A DNA stretch of 64,000 nt from Actinomycetospora succinea (GCF_004363095.1 NZ_SNYO01000004.1:499905-563904); one strand, 5' to 3'. Positions 24,524 to 34,360 are shown, counted from the first letter of the stretch. Numbers and translations: made by a program. The notes: a model not told the origin generated them from the sequence alone.

Positions 24524-25804
24524 TCAGGTCGGGACCCGGGGTCGTCCGCCGGGTCGGGGTCGTCGCTCGGTGTCGATGATCCAGGGCGGGGTGAACCAGG
24601 GCCGGCCGTTGATCATCTCGATGGTCCAGTGCCCGTGGTGCATCAGTTGGTGGTGGTAGCGACACAAGAGGCACATGTTGTCGAGCGCGGTCGCGCCGCG
24701 GTGCTGCAGCCATTCCTGGACGTGGTGGGCCTCGCAACGTCGTGGTCGTCGGGTGCAGCCGGGGAACGCGCAGCCGCCGTCGCGGTGGTTCAAGGCCCGC
24801 CGGATGGCATCGGGCGCGGTGCGCTGGCTGCGTCCGACGTCGAGGGGTTCGGACCTGGCGCCGAGGATCATGGGGATGATCTCGGCGTCGCAGGCCCACC
24901 GGCGGACCGTGGCGGCGTCGACGTGGTGCCCGGAGTCGAGCGTGCCGTAGCCGCCCTTGCCTTTGAGCGCCTCGCCGCCCGCCTCGTCGTCCGCCTCGTC
25001 GTCCGCCTCCGTCGGCGCGTCGGCCTCGACGCCCGCCGGATCAGGGTTGTCGTGCTCTTTGCGGGCGTCGGTGGCCAGACCTCGCGGGCCGCAGGCGTCC
25101 TGCGTGAGATCCTTGAACGCATCCGCCTGCCGCCGCGGCAGCGTGCGCTCGTCGTCGGCGCCGCACTGGGCGGCGAGCACCCCGAACACCTCGACCGCCG
25201 CCTCGGCATCCAACGGGTCGTGCAGCGTCCCCTTGAACACCAGCGACCCGTCCTTGCACCGCAACAGGTGCATCTCGTCACGGCTCGCCTCGCCGTCGGG
25301 CGGAGCGGCGCCATCGGGGTCGTAGAAATCGATGAACCCCTTCGCCAACTGCCGCAACATCCGCGGCGGCAGCACCTGCGCCTTCTCCGCGAGGGTCTCC
25401 TCCACCCCGGGCAGCTCGTCCGGCGGCGGCGGGGACGCCAACCCCGACAGGTGAGCCATCGTCTCCCGGATGATCTTCACGTGCGCCGGGTCGATCAGCC
25501 CCGCCGACAGCGCCTCACCGGTGCGCGGCAGCCGCGCCGGCAGCTTCTCGCCCAGCAACGACGACCGCGCGCACAAGTCCGCCGCCTCCATGACGAGCCG
25601 CTTGGCGTCGGCGAGGTCGAGGTTGTCCCGGTCGGCGATCAGCGACTCGGTCGAGCGGTACCCCGCCGACACCGCTGTGCCCAGATCAGCGAGCGCGGCG
25701 ATGCTCTCGAGACGCTGGAAGTAGGCCCGCCGTTGAGCGAGCACGCTGGCCGAGGCGCGGCCCAGCGCGTCGCGCTCCGCCGCGCCCACCACGTATTCGC
25801 TCAT
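24524..25804 (-). CDS. DUF222 / HNH endonuclease-domain protein (13E12-repeat-like)
   Basis: A 426-residue protein of the DUF222-HNH group that includes the mycobacterial 13E12 repeat family. The DUF222 region spans roughly 15-300, with a Glu/Asp/Ala-rich insert (ADDEADDEAGGEA). The HNH nuclease site is CAFPGCTRRPRRCEAHHVQEW, then LDNMCLLCRYHHQLMHH, intact with zinc Cys pairs. ATG 25804 (MSEYVV) is chosen because the 5-prime region matches that of the second copy. DNA cleavage is inferred; the biological role of this family is not established. Confidence 0.9.
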   Translation of the reverse strand: MSEYVVGAAERDALGRASASVLAQRRAYFQRLESIAALADLGTAVSAGYRSTESLIADRDNLDLADAKRLVMEAADLCARSSLLGEKLPARLPRTGEALSAGLIDPAHVKIIRETMAHLSGLASPPPPDELPGVEETLAEKAQVLPPRMLRQLAKGFIDFYDPDGAAPPDGEASRDEMHLLRCKDGSLVFKGTLHDPLDAEAAVEVFGVLAAQCGADDERTLPRRQADAFKDLTQDACGPRGLATDARKEHDNPDPAGVEADAPTEADDEADDEAGGEALKGKGGYGTLDSGHHVDAATVRRWACDAEIIPMILGARSEPLDVGRSQRTAPDAIRRALNHRDGGCAFPGCTRRPRRCEAHHVQEWLQHRGATALDNMCLLCRYHHQLMHHGHWTIEMINGRPWFTPPWIIDTERRPRPGGRPRVPT

Positions 25805-25845
25805 GTGTTCGAACGTAGACCCGACCCCCGACAGCGCCGGGCCCG
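25796..25845 (-). promoter_or_regulatory. Conserved 5-prime block with SOS-box-like sequence (copy 1)
   Basis: About 50 bases spanning the start codon are nearly identical to 50748-50797 upstream of the second DUF222/HNH gene (roughly 45 of 50), although the proteins are diverged. Within it, the coding strand reads TCGAAC-ACAT-GAGCGA (25812-25797), compared with the mycobacterial LexA box TCGAAC-N4-GTTCGA: six of six in the left half and four of six in the right. The right half also encodes Met-Ser-Glu, so part of the match may be coding constraint. Confidence 0.5.
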
Positions 25846-25953
25846 TTCGCCGGGACCGCCTCAACAACTTCCGCGCCGTTCCGGCGACGGCCACCCCTCG
25901 AGCGAAGGTGCCCTTCGCTCGGAACCAGATCCGGGCTGCGGTACGACTGACGC

Positions 25954-26994
25954 GTGGGGAGGGCGCGCACGCTCGCGGAGCGGTACCGGCGCTACGGCGA
26001 GGTGGACATGGCCGGGATGTCGCCGGTCCACGAGCGCGTCGCGATCGCGCTGAGCGAGTCCCCCGACGCCTTGCGGGCCATCGAGACGGCGCCGGCGCGC
26101 CGGCGGGCGCCCGCGCTGGTCCTCGCCGCGCTGCACGACCTCGCCCTCGCCGGGCGCGCCCCGGCGCTCGCAGCCGCCTACGCCACGAACGACGACGAGG
26201 CCGCCGCAGAAGCCGCCCTCGACACCCTCCGCGAGACGCCCGACGCCGTCGTCGCACGGCGACCGGTGCGCACCCCGATCGGCCACGCCCCCGTCCTCCG
26301 TCCCCTCGTCGCCGAGGCCGCGCACCGCGTCGGCGCCACCGCGATCGGGCTCGTCGACGTCGGCTGCGACGCCGGGTTCGACCTCACCGTCGACCGCGTC
26401 GGCGTCACCTACGCCGCCGGATCGAGCGACCCCGCGTCGCCGGTGCAGCAGTGGGCGTCGGTCGTGGGTGATCGCCCCGTCCCGACCCGGGCGATCCCCG
26501 ACGTTGTCGCACGCATCGGCATCGACCTCGACCCGGTCGACGTCGCCGACCCCGACGAGGCCCGCTGGCTGCGCGCCTGCCGGCCCCCGGACGAGGACCG
26601 GACGCTGCTCGCCGCGCAGATCGCCCTGGCCGCCACGACGGCGCGGACCCTGCTGCGCGGCGACGCCGTCGACCTGCTCCCGGACGCGCTCGACCGCGTA
26701 CCCGGCGACGCCCTGCCCGTCGTCACCACGACGTGGACGCTGTCGGCCCTGCCGCTCGAGCGCCGCCTGCGGTTCCTGCAGTGCCTCGACGCGGCCGCGA
26801 CCGACCGGCCGGTGGCGTGGGTGTCGGTCGAGGGCGTCGGGGTCGCGCCGGCCGTGCCGACGATGGGCGACCGCCCCGCCTCCGGGCACAGCATCCTCGG
26901 CCTGGTGATCTTCACCCACGCGGAGACGCACGCCCGGGCGCTCGGTCGGTGCTGGTCCCGCGGCCGCCTGCTGTCCTGGCTGGTCGATCCCTAG
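25954..26994 (+). CDS. DUF2332 family protein
   Basis: A 346-residue protein of the DUF2332 family: ERYRRYGEVDMAGMSPVHERVAIALSES at the N-terminus, then RRAPALVLAALHDLALAGRAP, and VGATAIGLVDVGCDAGFDL. The pattern of a methyltransferase-like Gly motif in a C-terminal region is typical, but no enzyme activity is established for the family. GTG 25954 is chosen. Divergent from the HNH gene by about 150 bp and convergent with the alkylsulfatase gene. Confidence 0.88.
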   Translation: MGRARTLAERYRRYGEVDMAGMSPVHERVAIALSESPDALRAIETAPARRRAPALVLAALHDLALAGRAPALAAAYATNDDEAAAEAALDTLRETPDAVVARRPVRTPIGHAPVLRPLVAEAAHRVGATAIGLVDVGCDAGFDLTVDRVGVTYAAGSSDPASPVQQWASVVGDRPVPTRAIPDVVARIGIDLDPVDVADPDEARWLRACRPPDEDRTLLAAQIALAATTARTLLRGDAVDLLPDALDRVPGDALPVVTTTWTLSALPLERRLRFLQCLDAAATDRPVAWVSVEGVGVAPAVPTMGDRPASGHSILGLVIFTHAETHARALGRCWSRGRLLSWLVDP

Positions 26995-27047
26995 AGCCCA
27001 TCGGCAGGTTCGGGATGGCCCCGACGTGGGCGGTCACCGCACATCGA

Positions 27048-28940
27048 TCAGGGCGTGACGATCGCGAAGCCGGGGTCGGGGGGATCGAGGACGCCGAGCG
27101 TCGTCGTGACGACGTCGCCCGCGCCCTCGACGCTCCACCGGCCGGACGCGGCGAGGTCGTCGGGCGTCGCGGCGCCCGCCAGGACGGCGAGGAGGTCGGC
27201 GCGCCCGACCGTGATCCGCGCGTCGGAGCCGCCGCGCACGGTGCCCTCGCCGTGAGTGAGGACGCCGTGGGCGAGCCGGGTCCAGTACGCCGTGCCGTCG
27301 ATCGTCCAGTCGGCGGCCAGAGTCAGATCCCAGGCCTTGGGTCCGTCGATCTGGATGGCGATGCTGTCGAAGAGCTGCGCGAGCGTGAGCTGGGCGATCA
27401 TGTCGGGCGACGCCGTGGTGGTCGGGGTCCCCGCGGTGACGCCGCGGAGCTCGGCGGCACCGGTGAGGAAGAAGTTGCGCCAGGTGCCGTTCTCGGCGCC
27501 GAAGCCGAGCTGCTCGAGGGCGGCGGCCTCGAGCTCACGGGCGTCGGTGTTGCCCGGGTCGGCGAACACGAGGTGGCCGACCAGCTCGGCGACCCAGCGG
27601 AAGTCGCCGGCGTCGAAGGCGCGGCGGCCGGCGGCGAGGACCGCGTCCGGACCGCCGATGACCTCGACGTAGCGGCGTCCGGCGGGCTGCGGCGGGTGGC
27701 GCCAGAGGTTGGCGGGGTTGCCGTCGAACCAGCCCATGTAGCGCTGGTAGACGGCCTTGACGTTGTGGCTGACCGAGCCGTAGTAGCCGTGGGTGTTCCA
27801 GGCGGCCTCGAGGGAGGGCGGGACCTCGAGCATCTCGGCGATCTCGGCGCCGACGAAGCCCTTGTTCAGCAGCCGCAGGGTCTGGTCGTGCTGGTAGGCG
27901 TAGAGGTCGCGCTGCTCGGAGAGCAGTCGCTCGATCCGCTCGCTGCCCCAGGTGGGCCAGTGGTGCGAGGCGAATTCGACGTCGGTGTCGTCGGCGAACA
28001 GCTCGATCGCCTCGGTGAGGTAGGCGGCCCACGCGCGCGGGTCGCGGACCAGGGCGCCGCGCAGGGTCAGCAGGTTGTGCAGGGTGTGGGTGGCGTTCTC
28101 GGCCATGCACAGCGCCCGCCGGTCCGGGAAGTGGAAGTTCATCTCCGCGGGCGCCTCGGTGCCCGGGGTGACCTGGAAGACGATCCGGACGCCGTCGAGG
28201 GTCTCTTCCTGGCCGGTGTGGGTGATGTCGAGGGTGGGCGGGATGAGGGTGACGGTGCCGGTCGAGGTGGTCATCCCGAGCCCGGCGCCCATCTGCCCGG
28301 TCGGGCCCGGGGGCAGTCCGGCGCCGTACATGTAGGCCGCGCGGCGGCTCATCGCGGCGCCGGCGTAGACGTTCTCGGCGACGGCGTGCTCGGTGAACCC
28401 GTGCGGGGCGAGGACCGGGACGCGGCCGGCGGCCACGTCGTCACCGGAGACGACGCCGCGCACGCCGCCGAAGTGGTCGACGTGGCTGTGGGTGTAGATC
28501 ACGGCCGTGACGGGGCGGTCGCCGCGGTGCTCCCGGTAGAGACGGAGCCCGGCGGCCGCGGTCTCCGTGGAGATGAGCGGGTCGATGACGATGACCCCGC
28601 GGTCGCCCTCGATGATCGTCATGTTCGACAGGTCGAGCCCGCGCACCTGGTAGATGCCGTCGGTGACCTCGAAGAGCCCGTGGAGGGCGACGAGCTGTCC
28701 CTGCCGCCACAGGCTCGGGTTGACGGTGTCGGGCCGCGGGCCGGACAGGGCGGGGGTCCAGGTCTCGGCGTTCCAGACCACCCGACCGTCGTCGGCGTGC
28801 ACGAGACCGTCCGGGATCGTGCCCAAGTAGCCGCGGCGGGCGTCGTCGAACGCCGTGTCGTCGGCGAAGGGGAAGCGGGCGGTCAGCGCGGACACCGCCG
28901 CCACGATCTCGGGGCGGGCGGTGGGGGAGGTGTCGGCCAC
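27048..28940 (-). CDS. Alkyl sulfatase (SdsA1-type, MBL fold)
   Basis: A 630-residue zinc-dependent sec-/primary alkylsulfatase that removes sulfate from alkyl esters such as SDS. The N-terminal MBL domain has YTHSHVDHFGG (His151, His153, Asp155, His156) and the later HTLHN. Then come an alkylsulfatase dimerisation domain (NPANLWRHPP, VAELVGHLVFADP) and a C-terminal SCP2-like substrate domain (from about 510). No signal peptide is seen; the P. aeruginosa homologue is secreted. GTG 28940 is chosen. Unrelated in mechanism to the formylglycine arylsulfatase at 8988. Confidence 0.93.
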   Translation of the reverse strand: MADTSPTARPEIVAAVSALTARFPFADDTAFDDARRGYLGTIPDGLVHADDGRVVWNAETWTPALSGPRPDTVNPSLWRQGQLVALHGLFEVTDGIYQVRGLDLSNMTIIEGDRGVIVIDPLISTETAAAGLRLYREHRGDRPVTAVIYTHSHVDHFGGVRGVVSGDDVAAGRVPVLAPHGFTEHAVAENVYAGAAMSRRAAYMYGAGLPPGPTGQMGAGLGMTTSTGTVTLIPPTLDITHTGQEETLDGVRIVFQVTPGTEAPAEMNFHFPDRRALCMAENATHTLHNLLTLRGALVRDPRAWAAYLTEAIELFADDTDVEFASHHWPTWGSERIERLLSEQRDLYAYQHDQTLRLLNKGFVGAEIAEMLEVPPSLEAAWNTHGYYGSVSHNVKAVYQRYMGWFDGNPANLWRHPPQPAGRRYVEVIGGPDAVLAAGRRAFDAGDFRWVAELVGHLVFADPGNTDARELEAAALEQLGFGAENGTWRNFFLTGAAELRGVTAGTPTTTASPDMIAQLTLAQLFDSIAIQIDGPKAWDLTLAADWTIDGTAYWTRLAHGVLTHGEGTVRGGSDARITVGRADLLAVLAGAATPDDLAASGRWSVEGAGDVVTTTLGVLDPPDPGFAIVTP

Positions 28941-28975
28941 GGACCCGACAGTCCCGGCGGACAGCCGCCGGCGCC

Positions 28976-30388
28976 TCATCCGTGGCGGGTGGATCCTGCG
29001 ACGCGGTCGGGCTCGGGCGCGTCGATGTCGACGCCGCGGCGCAGCAGCTTGAGCGTGTAGATCGTCTTGTGGGAGACGAGGTGGCTCAGCCCGGTCGCGA
29101 GGACGACGGCGATCATCAGGGGCAGGATCACGTCGTAGTCGCCGGTCAGCTCGAACACGATGAGCACCGCGGTGATCGGCGCGTGGGCGGCGCCGGCGAA
29201 CACCGCGGCCATCCCGACCAGCCCGAAGGCGCCGGGCGCGAGGTGCAGGCCCGGGAACAGCGCGGCGGCGAGCATCCCGAACGCGGTGCCGGCCATCCCG
29301 CCGATGAACAGCGACGGCGCGAACACGCCGCCGGAGCCCCCGATGCCGATGGTCAGGCTCGTGGCGAGCATCTTCCCGACGAGGAGCAGCAGCAGGAACC
29401 CGACCGCGTACTGCCCGGCCAGCCCGTCCTCGAGCACCGGGTAGCCGACGCCGTAGAGCTGCGGCAGCGCCAGCAGCACCGCGCCCAGCACGACGCCGCC
29501 GACGGCCGGGCGCAGCCACTCGGGGCCGCGCCAGAGCACGTCGCAGAGGTCCTCGACGCCGTAGAGCACCCGCGCGAACCCCCACCCGAGCAACCCGGCG
29601 AGCAGCCCGAGCCCGGCGTAGAGGAGCAGCTCGGTGGACGAGCCCAGCGTGTAGTGGGGGAGGTGCAGGATCGTGTCGTCGCCGACGAGCAGGCGGGCGA
29701 CGACGTTCGCGGTCACCGACGAGATCACCAGGACGCCGAACGCCTCCGCGGCGAAGGCCCGCAGGATGATCTCCAGGCCGAACACCACGCCGGCCATCGG
29801 GGCGTTGAACGTCGCCGAGATCCCGCCGGCGGCGCCGCAGGCGACCATGAGCACGAGCCGGCCGGCGGGCACCCGCAGCGCCTGGCCGATCGAGCTGCCC
29901 AGCGCCGACCCGATCTGCACGATCGGGCCCTCGCGGCCCACCGAGCCGCCGGTGCCGATGCACAGAGCCGACGCCAGCGCCTTGACCCCGGCCACGCGCG
30001 CCGGGATCCGGCCCTCGTTCCGGGCCACGGCGACCATCACCTCGGGCACCCCGTGACCGCGTGCCTGCGGCGCGAACCGCGTGACCAGCGGCCCGTAGAG
30101 CAGGCCGCCGAGGACGGGCGCGAGCAGGAGGAACCACGGCCCGAGGGCGGGCAGGTGGGTGCTCGCGACGCGGCCGGCGTCGGAGAAGTCCTCCCGCCCG
30201 GTGACGAGCCAGGTGATGCCCAGGATGAGGTACCGGAACGCCACGGCGCCCAGGCCCGCGCCGACCCCGATGATCAGCGCGAGCCCGACGAGCCCGGGCC
30301 GCGACGCGGTCAGCCAGCGGTGCAGCGTCCGCGCCGCGCGCGCCGGACGGCCCGGTGCCGGGGTCTCCTCGTCGACGGACGCGGTCAC
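28976..30388 (-). CDS. ClC-family chloride channel/transporter
   Basis: A 470-residue ClC protein with about ten to eleven hydrophobic helices. The selectivity sequences are present: GTGGSVGREGPIVQ with the gating Glu, GGSGGVFAPSLF, and the C-terminal helix region ITAVLIVFELTGDYDV. Such proteins exchange chloride for protons or conduct chloride. No CBS domains follow. GTG 30388 overlaps the stop of the MarR gene by 4 bp, indicating co-translation. Possibly part of an acid or anion stress response. Confidence 0.93.
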   Translation of the reverse strand: MTASVDEETPAPGRPARAARTLHRWLTASRPGLVGLALIIGVGAGLGAVAFRYLILGITWLVTGREDFSDAGRVASTHLPALGPWFLLLAPVLGGLLYGPLVTRFAPQARGHGVPEVMVAVARNEGRIPARVAGVKALASALCIGTGGSVGREGPIVQIGSALGSSIGQALRVPAGRLVLMVACGAAGGISATFNAPMAGVVFGLEIILRAFAAEAFGVLVISSVTANVVARLLVGDDTILHLPHYTLGSSTELLLYAGLGLLAGLLGWGFARVLYGVEDLCDVLWRGPEWLRPAVGGVVLGAVLLALPQLYGVGYPVLEDGLAGQYAVGFLLLLLVGKMLATSLTIGIGGSGGVFAPSLFIGGMAGTAFGMLAAALFPGLHLAPGAFGLVGMAAVFAGAAHAPITAVLIVFELTGDYDVILPLMIAVVLATGLSHLVSHKTIYTLKLLRRGVDIDAPEPDRVAGSTRHG

Positions 30389-30864
30389 GGGGCCACCACG
30401 CTGTCCGTCCAGTCCCGCTCGGGCACCTCGTCCGCGGCGTCGGCGAGGGAGCGCAGGCCCTCCACGACGGCCGCACGGCGCCCGGTGGGCACGCCCGCGA
30501 GCAGCGTGCGCAGCTCGTCGCGCCGGCGGCGGCTGACGTCGTCGACCAGCGCCCGCCCGGCCGGCGACAGGGACACCGCGACGGCCCGGCGGTCGTCGGC
30601 GGGGCGCTCGCGGACCACGAGGCCCTTGCCCTCGAGCCGCCCGCACATCCGGGTGCAGGTCGGCGGCGTCACGGCCAGGGCCGCCGCGAGCTCCGCCGAC
30701 CGCATCCCGCCGCGCTGACCGAGCACGACGAGCGCCCGGTACTGCGGCAGCGTCACGTCCTCGTCGACGGCCGCGAGCGAGCGCACCACCACCGCCAGCA
30801 GCGCCCTGCTCGCCGTCATCACCGCGTCGACGAGCTCATCGCCCGGCTCCTCCAGTCGTTGCAC
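30385..30864 (-). CDS. MarR-family transcriptional regulator
   Basis: A 159-residue winged-helix regulator: DVTLPQYRALVVLGQRGGMRSAELAAALAVTPPTCTRMCGRLEGKGLVVRERPADDRR is the DNA-binding region with the wing. It is translationally coupled to the ClC gene and presumably represses both. GTG 30864 has no Shine-Dalgarno, and the mRNA may be leaderless. A perfect palindrome lies 10 bp upstream. Confidence 0.93.
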   Translation of the reverse strand: MQRLEEPGDELVDAVMTASRALLAVVVRSLAAVDEDVTLPQYRALVVLGQRGGMRSAELAAALAVTPPTCTRMCGRLEGKGLVVRERPADDRRAVAVSLSPAGRALVDDVSRRRRDELRTLLAGVPTGRRAAVVEGLRSLADAADEVPERDWTDSVVAP

Positions 30865-30873
30865 AGGCTAATT

Positions 30874-30888
30874 GTTGCCCTGGGCAAC
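30874..30888. promoter_or_regulatory. Probable MarR operator
   Basis: GTTGCCC-T-GGGCAAC is a perfect 15-bp palindrome centred about 17 bp before the MarR start codon, in the short gap after the glycosyltransferase gene. Position and symmetry fit a MarR dimer autoregulating its own operon. Confidence 0.65.
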
Positions 30889-30901
30889 GCTGTCGGCAAG
30901 T

Positions 30902-32728
30902 TCAGTGCCGGACGAGCCGGCCGTCCCGCCCCATCGCGCCCCGGGTCACCGCGGCGAGGTAGACGTCGGCGATCTGTCCCGCGAGCACGTCGAGGTCGTG
31001 GGCCCGCGCGAGCCGCGGCCCCCGGACGGCGGCGGCATCCCGGCGCTCCCGGTCGGCGTGCACCGCCAGCAGGGCCTCGGCGATCGTCGCGGGGTCGGGC
31101 CGGTCGGGCACCAGGATGCCGACCGCCGCCGGCACGACCTCGCGCAGAGCCGGCGTGTCCGGGCCGAGCACCGGGGTGCCGACGGCGAGCGCCTCGAGCG
31201 CGACGGCCCGCGCCGCCTTCTCCGGGGCGCCCGGCGGCACCACCGCGAGGCGCGCCGCCGCCACGCGCGCGTGCCGGGCGTCGCCGTCGGGCTCGGCGGC
31301 GAACTCCACCTGCTCGCCCAGGCCCAGCTGCACCGCGCACTGCCGCAGGACGGCCTCGTGGGCGCCGCAACCGATGAGCACGAGCCGGCCGGTGATCGCC
31401 GGGCCCGTGCGCGCCCAGGCGTAGAGCAGCGGGCGCACCACGTCCGGGCCGGCGCCGAGGCGCCCGACGCGCACGACGACGTCGTCGCCGCGCCGGCGGG
31501 GCGCGGTCCAGAGCGCCGCCGGGTCGATCCCCTCGCCGACGACCGCCACGTGGGCGCGGGAGCGCGCGGCGGCGAGGGCGTCGGCCGCGGCGGGGGAGCG
31601 GACGACGACCGAGCGGTGGCTGCGGATCGCCCACCAGCGCAGGCGCAGCAGCGAGGCCGACCGGTCCGCCGGCTCCGGGTCGGGCAGCCATGTCGCGAGC
31701 GCCACCACCGGGCGCGTCGTCCAGCGCGGGAGCGCCAGCGGGCCGGGCGAGGCGACGAGCTCCTCGACGACGACGTCGGCGCGGGTGTCGCGGGCCGCGA
31801 GGATCGCCGCCGCGACGTAGCCCAGCATCCGCCCGGGCCGGGTCCAGCCGCGGCGCACGGGGTGGGTCCAGCGCACCATGCCGGCGCCGTGCGCCTCGAT
31901 GCGGTCGTGGGCGCCGGGGAACCGGGGGCTCAGGACCGTGACCTCGTGCCCGGCGGCGCCGAGACGGCGGTGGAGCTCGGCGGAGGCCTCCGGCTCGGCG
32001 CCGGCGAGGTGCAGGACCCGCAGGGTGGGTCCCCAGGCGGCGGGGACCGGCGGGGGTGGGTCCACCTCGATCGTCGCGTACGGGTCGTCGGACCCGGGGG
32101 TCGCGAGGTCGCCGGGCGGGCGCACCACGGGGTCGACGGCCAGGGCGGCCCGCGGCGTCCCGGCGCGGACGTGGGCCACGAGCAGCGGCAGGCCGGCCAG
32201 GACGACGGCGATGACGCCGACCGCGACGAGCCACGCCGGCACCGACGTCCGCGCCACCGCGAGCACCAGGAGCACCAGGCCCGCACCGACCAGCGGCCCG
32301 CGCACGCTGCGCGGGGCCGGCACGCCGGCGAGCGACCGGTGCCGCCACCGCACGATCACGCCGAGCAGTCCCGCGCCCGCGATCGCGCCGCCGGCGGCGC
32401 CCACCACCGGCCCGGCCCACCCGGCGGGCGCGATCTCCCGGCCGATGGCGAGGCCCTCGCCGAGCAGGACCCCGGCGCCGACGAGGCCCGTGCCCGCGGC
32501 GACCCGCGTCCCGAGGGCGAGGAGGCGCCACACCCCGACCGCCGTCAGCCCCACCCCGGCCAGCACCACGGCCCCGCCGGCGAGCACCAGCTCCGGCGGC
32601 GAGGCCGCGGGGACGGCCGGGCCGATCAGCGCCGGCGGCACGGTGCCCACCACGGCGACGACGGGCAGCAGCACCCGCAGCACCGCGTCCGGCCGGTCCT
32701 GCGGACCCACCGCGATCCCCACCGACAT
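30902..32728 (-). CDS. Membrane-anchored GT4-like glycosyltransferase
   Basis: A 608-residue fusion. Residues 1 to about 210 hold six to seven hydrophobic segments. After a Pro-rich linker (VDPPPPVPAAWGP), residues 230-600 form a GT-B glycosyltransferase: RRLGAAGHEVTVLSP, VRVGRLGAGPDVVRPLL, and the donor-binding region EKAARAVALEALAVGTPVLGPDTPALREVV. It likely adds sugar from a nucleotide donor to a lipid or envelope acceptor. The ATG has a GGGAGGG site. Pathway unknown; no other envelope genes adjoin. Confidence 0.85.
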   Translation of the reverse strand: MSVGIAVGPQDRPDAVLRVLLPVVAVVGTVPPALIGPAVPAASPPELVLAGGAVVLAGVGLTAVGVWRLLALGTRVAAGTGLVGAGVLLGEGLAIGREIAPAGWAGPVVGAAGGAIAGAGLLGVIVRWRHRSLAGVPAPRSVRGPLVGAGLVLLVLAVARTSVPAWLVAVGVIAVVLAGLPLLVAHVRAGTPRAALAVDPVVRPPGDLATPGSDDPYATIEVDPPPPVPAAWGPTLRVLHLAGAEPEASAELHRRLGAAGHEVTVLSPRFPGAHDRIEAHGAGMVRWTHPVRRGWTRPGRMLGYVAAAILAARDTRADVVVEELVASPGPLALPRWTTRPVVALATWLPDPEPADRSASLLRLRWWAIRSHRSVVVRSPAAADALAAARSRAHVAVVGEGIDPAALWTAPRRRGDDVVVRVGRLGAGPDVVRPLLYAWARTGPAITGRLVLIGCGAHEAVLRQCAVQLGLGEQVEFAAEPDGDARHARVAAARLAVVPPGAPEKAARAVALEALAVGTPVLGPDTPALREVVPAAVGILVPDRPDPATIAEALLAVHADRERRDAAAVRGPRLARAHDLDVLAGQIADVYLAAVTRGAMGRDGRLVRH

Positions 32729-32859
32729 GCACGCCCTCCCGGGACGGTCCACCCCACCGGTGACCGAGCGTCCCTCGGTCACGCCCCGTGCAGGGCGGGG
32801 GTCCGGAGAGTCCAACGAGGCGATCTCGGAAGGGTGTCGCCCGGGTCGGGAGCCGGGCC

Positions 32860-34185
32860 TCAGGCGGCGACCGCCTCCCGTTCCCGGGTCGAGGCCTTGT
32901 ACGGGTCGGGGGAGAACAGGGCCGCGACGATCGTGATCAGCACCATCGCGGACATGTAGACCGCGATCCAGCCCCAGCCGCCGGTCGCGTCGAGCAGCGC
33001 GGTGGCGATCACCGGCGCCAGCCCGCCGGCGAACACGCTCGCGCCCTGCGCCCCGATCGACGCCCCGCTGTAGCGCACCTCCGGCTCGAAGAGCTCGGAG
33101 AACCAGGCCGGCTGCGGCGCGTAGACCGCCGAGTTGCCCACGTTCACCGCGATGACGGTGGCCAGGATGATCCAGGGCAGCTCACGCGTGTCGAGCGCCC
33201 AGAAGTACGGCCAGCTCATGAGCAGCAGCACCAGCGAGCCCCACAGCACCACCGGGCGCCGCCCGAACCGGTCGGCGGCCCAGCCGTAGAACGGGATGCT
33301 GAGCAGCCCGAGCGCCGAGGACACGATCACCGCGAGCAGCAGGTCGCTGCGCGCGAGCCCGAGCACCACGGTGCCGTAGGTCAGCACGAACGTGGTGTGG
33401 ATGTAGAACGTGCTGTTCTCGGCGAACCGCAGGCCCGCCGCCCGCAGCACGTTCAGCGGCTGGCGGCGCAGCACCGCGACGATCGGCTGCCGCTCGATCT
33501 TCCCCGCCGACTTCGCCTGCTCGAAGACCGGCGACTCGGCCACGCGCAGCCGGATCACGATGCCGACGGCGACCAGGACGATCGAGGCCAGGAACGGCAC
33601 GCGCCAGCCCCAGGCCAGGAACGCCTCGTCCGACATCAGCGCGGACATGATCAGCAGCGACAGGTTCGCGGTGAGCATGCCGGCCGGCACCCCGGTCTGC
33701 GGGAAGCTCCCGAAGAACCCGCGCCGCTTCGGGGGCGCGTACTCGACCGCCATCACCGCGGCGGCGCCCCACTCGCCGCCGAGCCCGATGCCCTGCACGA
33801 TCCGCAGGAGCACGAGCAGGATCGGCGCCGCGATCCCGATCGTCGCGTAGGTCGGCAACAGCCCGACGACGAACGTGCCGCCGCCCATCATCACCACCGA
33901 CAGGACCAGCATCGACTTGCGGCCGATCCGGTCGCCGAAGTGCGCGAAGATCACGCCGCCGAGCGGCCGGGCCACGAAGCCGACGCCGAAGGTGGCGAGC
34001 GCGAGCAGCGTGCCCGTGAGCGGGTCCGCCGAGGGGAAGAAGAGCTTCCCGAACACCAGCGCGGCCGCGGCGCCGTAGACGAAGAAGTCGAACCACTCGA
34101 TGGACGTGCCGATCAGCGTCGCCGCCGCCACGCGGCGGGTCTCCTTCGCCGTCGGGGTGTGCGGTGCGCTCGGAGCGGGATGCAT
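32860..34185 (-). CDS. MFS transporter, metabolite:H+ symporter (MHS) type
   Basis: A 441-residue, 12-span MFS protein of the MHS group. TSIEWFDFFVYGAAAALVF is the typical first-helix signature, then GDRIGRK in loop 2-3, GGEWGAAAVMAVEYAPPKRRGFFGS, and DRFGRRPV in the second half. Members import small acids such as shikimate, citrate or alpha-ketoglutarate with protons. It diverges from the acyl-CoA synthetase gene, which suggests uptake and activation of one carboxylate. Confidence 0.93.
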   Translation of the reverse strand: MHPAPSAPHTPTAKETRRVAAATLIGTSIEWFDFFVYGAAAALVFGKLFFPSADPLTGTLLALATFGVGFVARPLGGVIFAHFGDRIGRKSMLVLSVVMMGGGTFVVGLLPTYATIGIAAPILLVLLRIVQGIGLGGEWGAAAVMAVEYAPPKRRGFFGSFPQTGVPAGMLTANLSLLIMSALMSDEAFLAWGWRVPFLASIVLVAVGIVIRLRVAESPVFEQAKSAGKIERQPIVAVLRRQPLNVLRAAGLRFAENSTFYIHTTFVLTYGTVVLGLARSDLLLAVIVSSALGLLSIPFYGWAADRFGRRPVVLWGSLVLLLMSWPYFWALDTRELPWIILATVIAVNVGNSAVYAPQPAWFSELFEPEVRYSGASIGAQGASVFAGGLAPVIATALLDATGGWGWIAVYMSAMVLITIVAALFSPDPYKASTREREAVAA

Positions 34186-34360
34186 CGGTGAACCCCTGTC
34201 CGCCGTGGGAGTCGGTCGCCGTGTGTGACGGACACCATACGGAGCGCTTCGCCAAATCACCAGGAGGTGCGCCCTCCGGACGATCGAGACAGCTTTCGGC
34301 GACGTCCACCTCGCCCTACCGTGAAGGAGGTCACACTTCCGGGATCGCGGGGGAGTCGTC

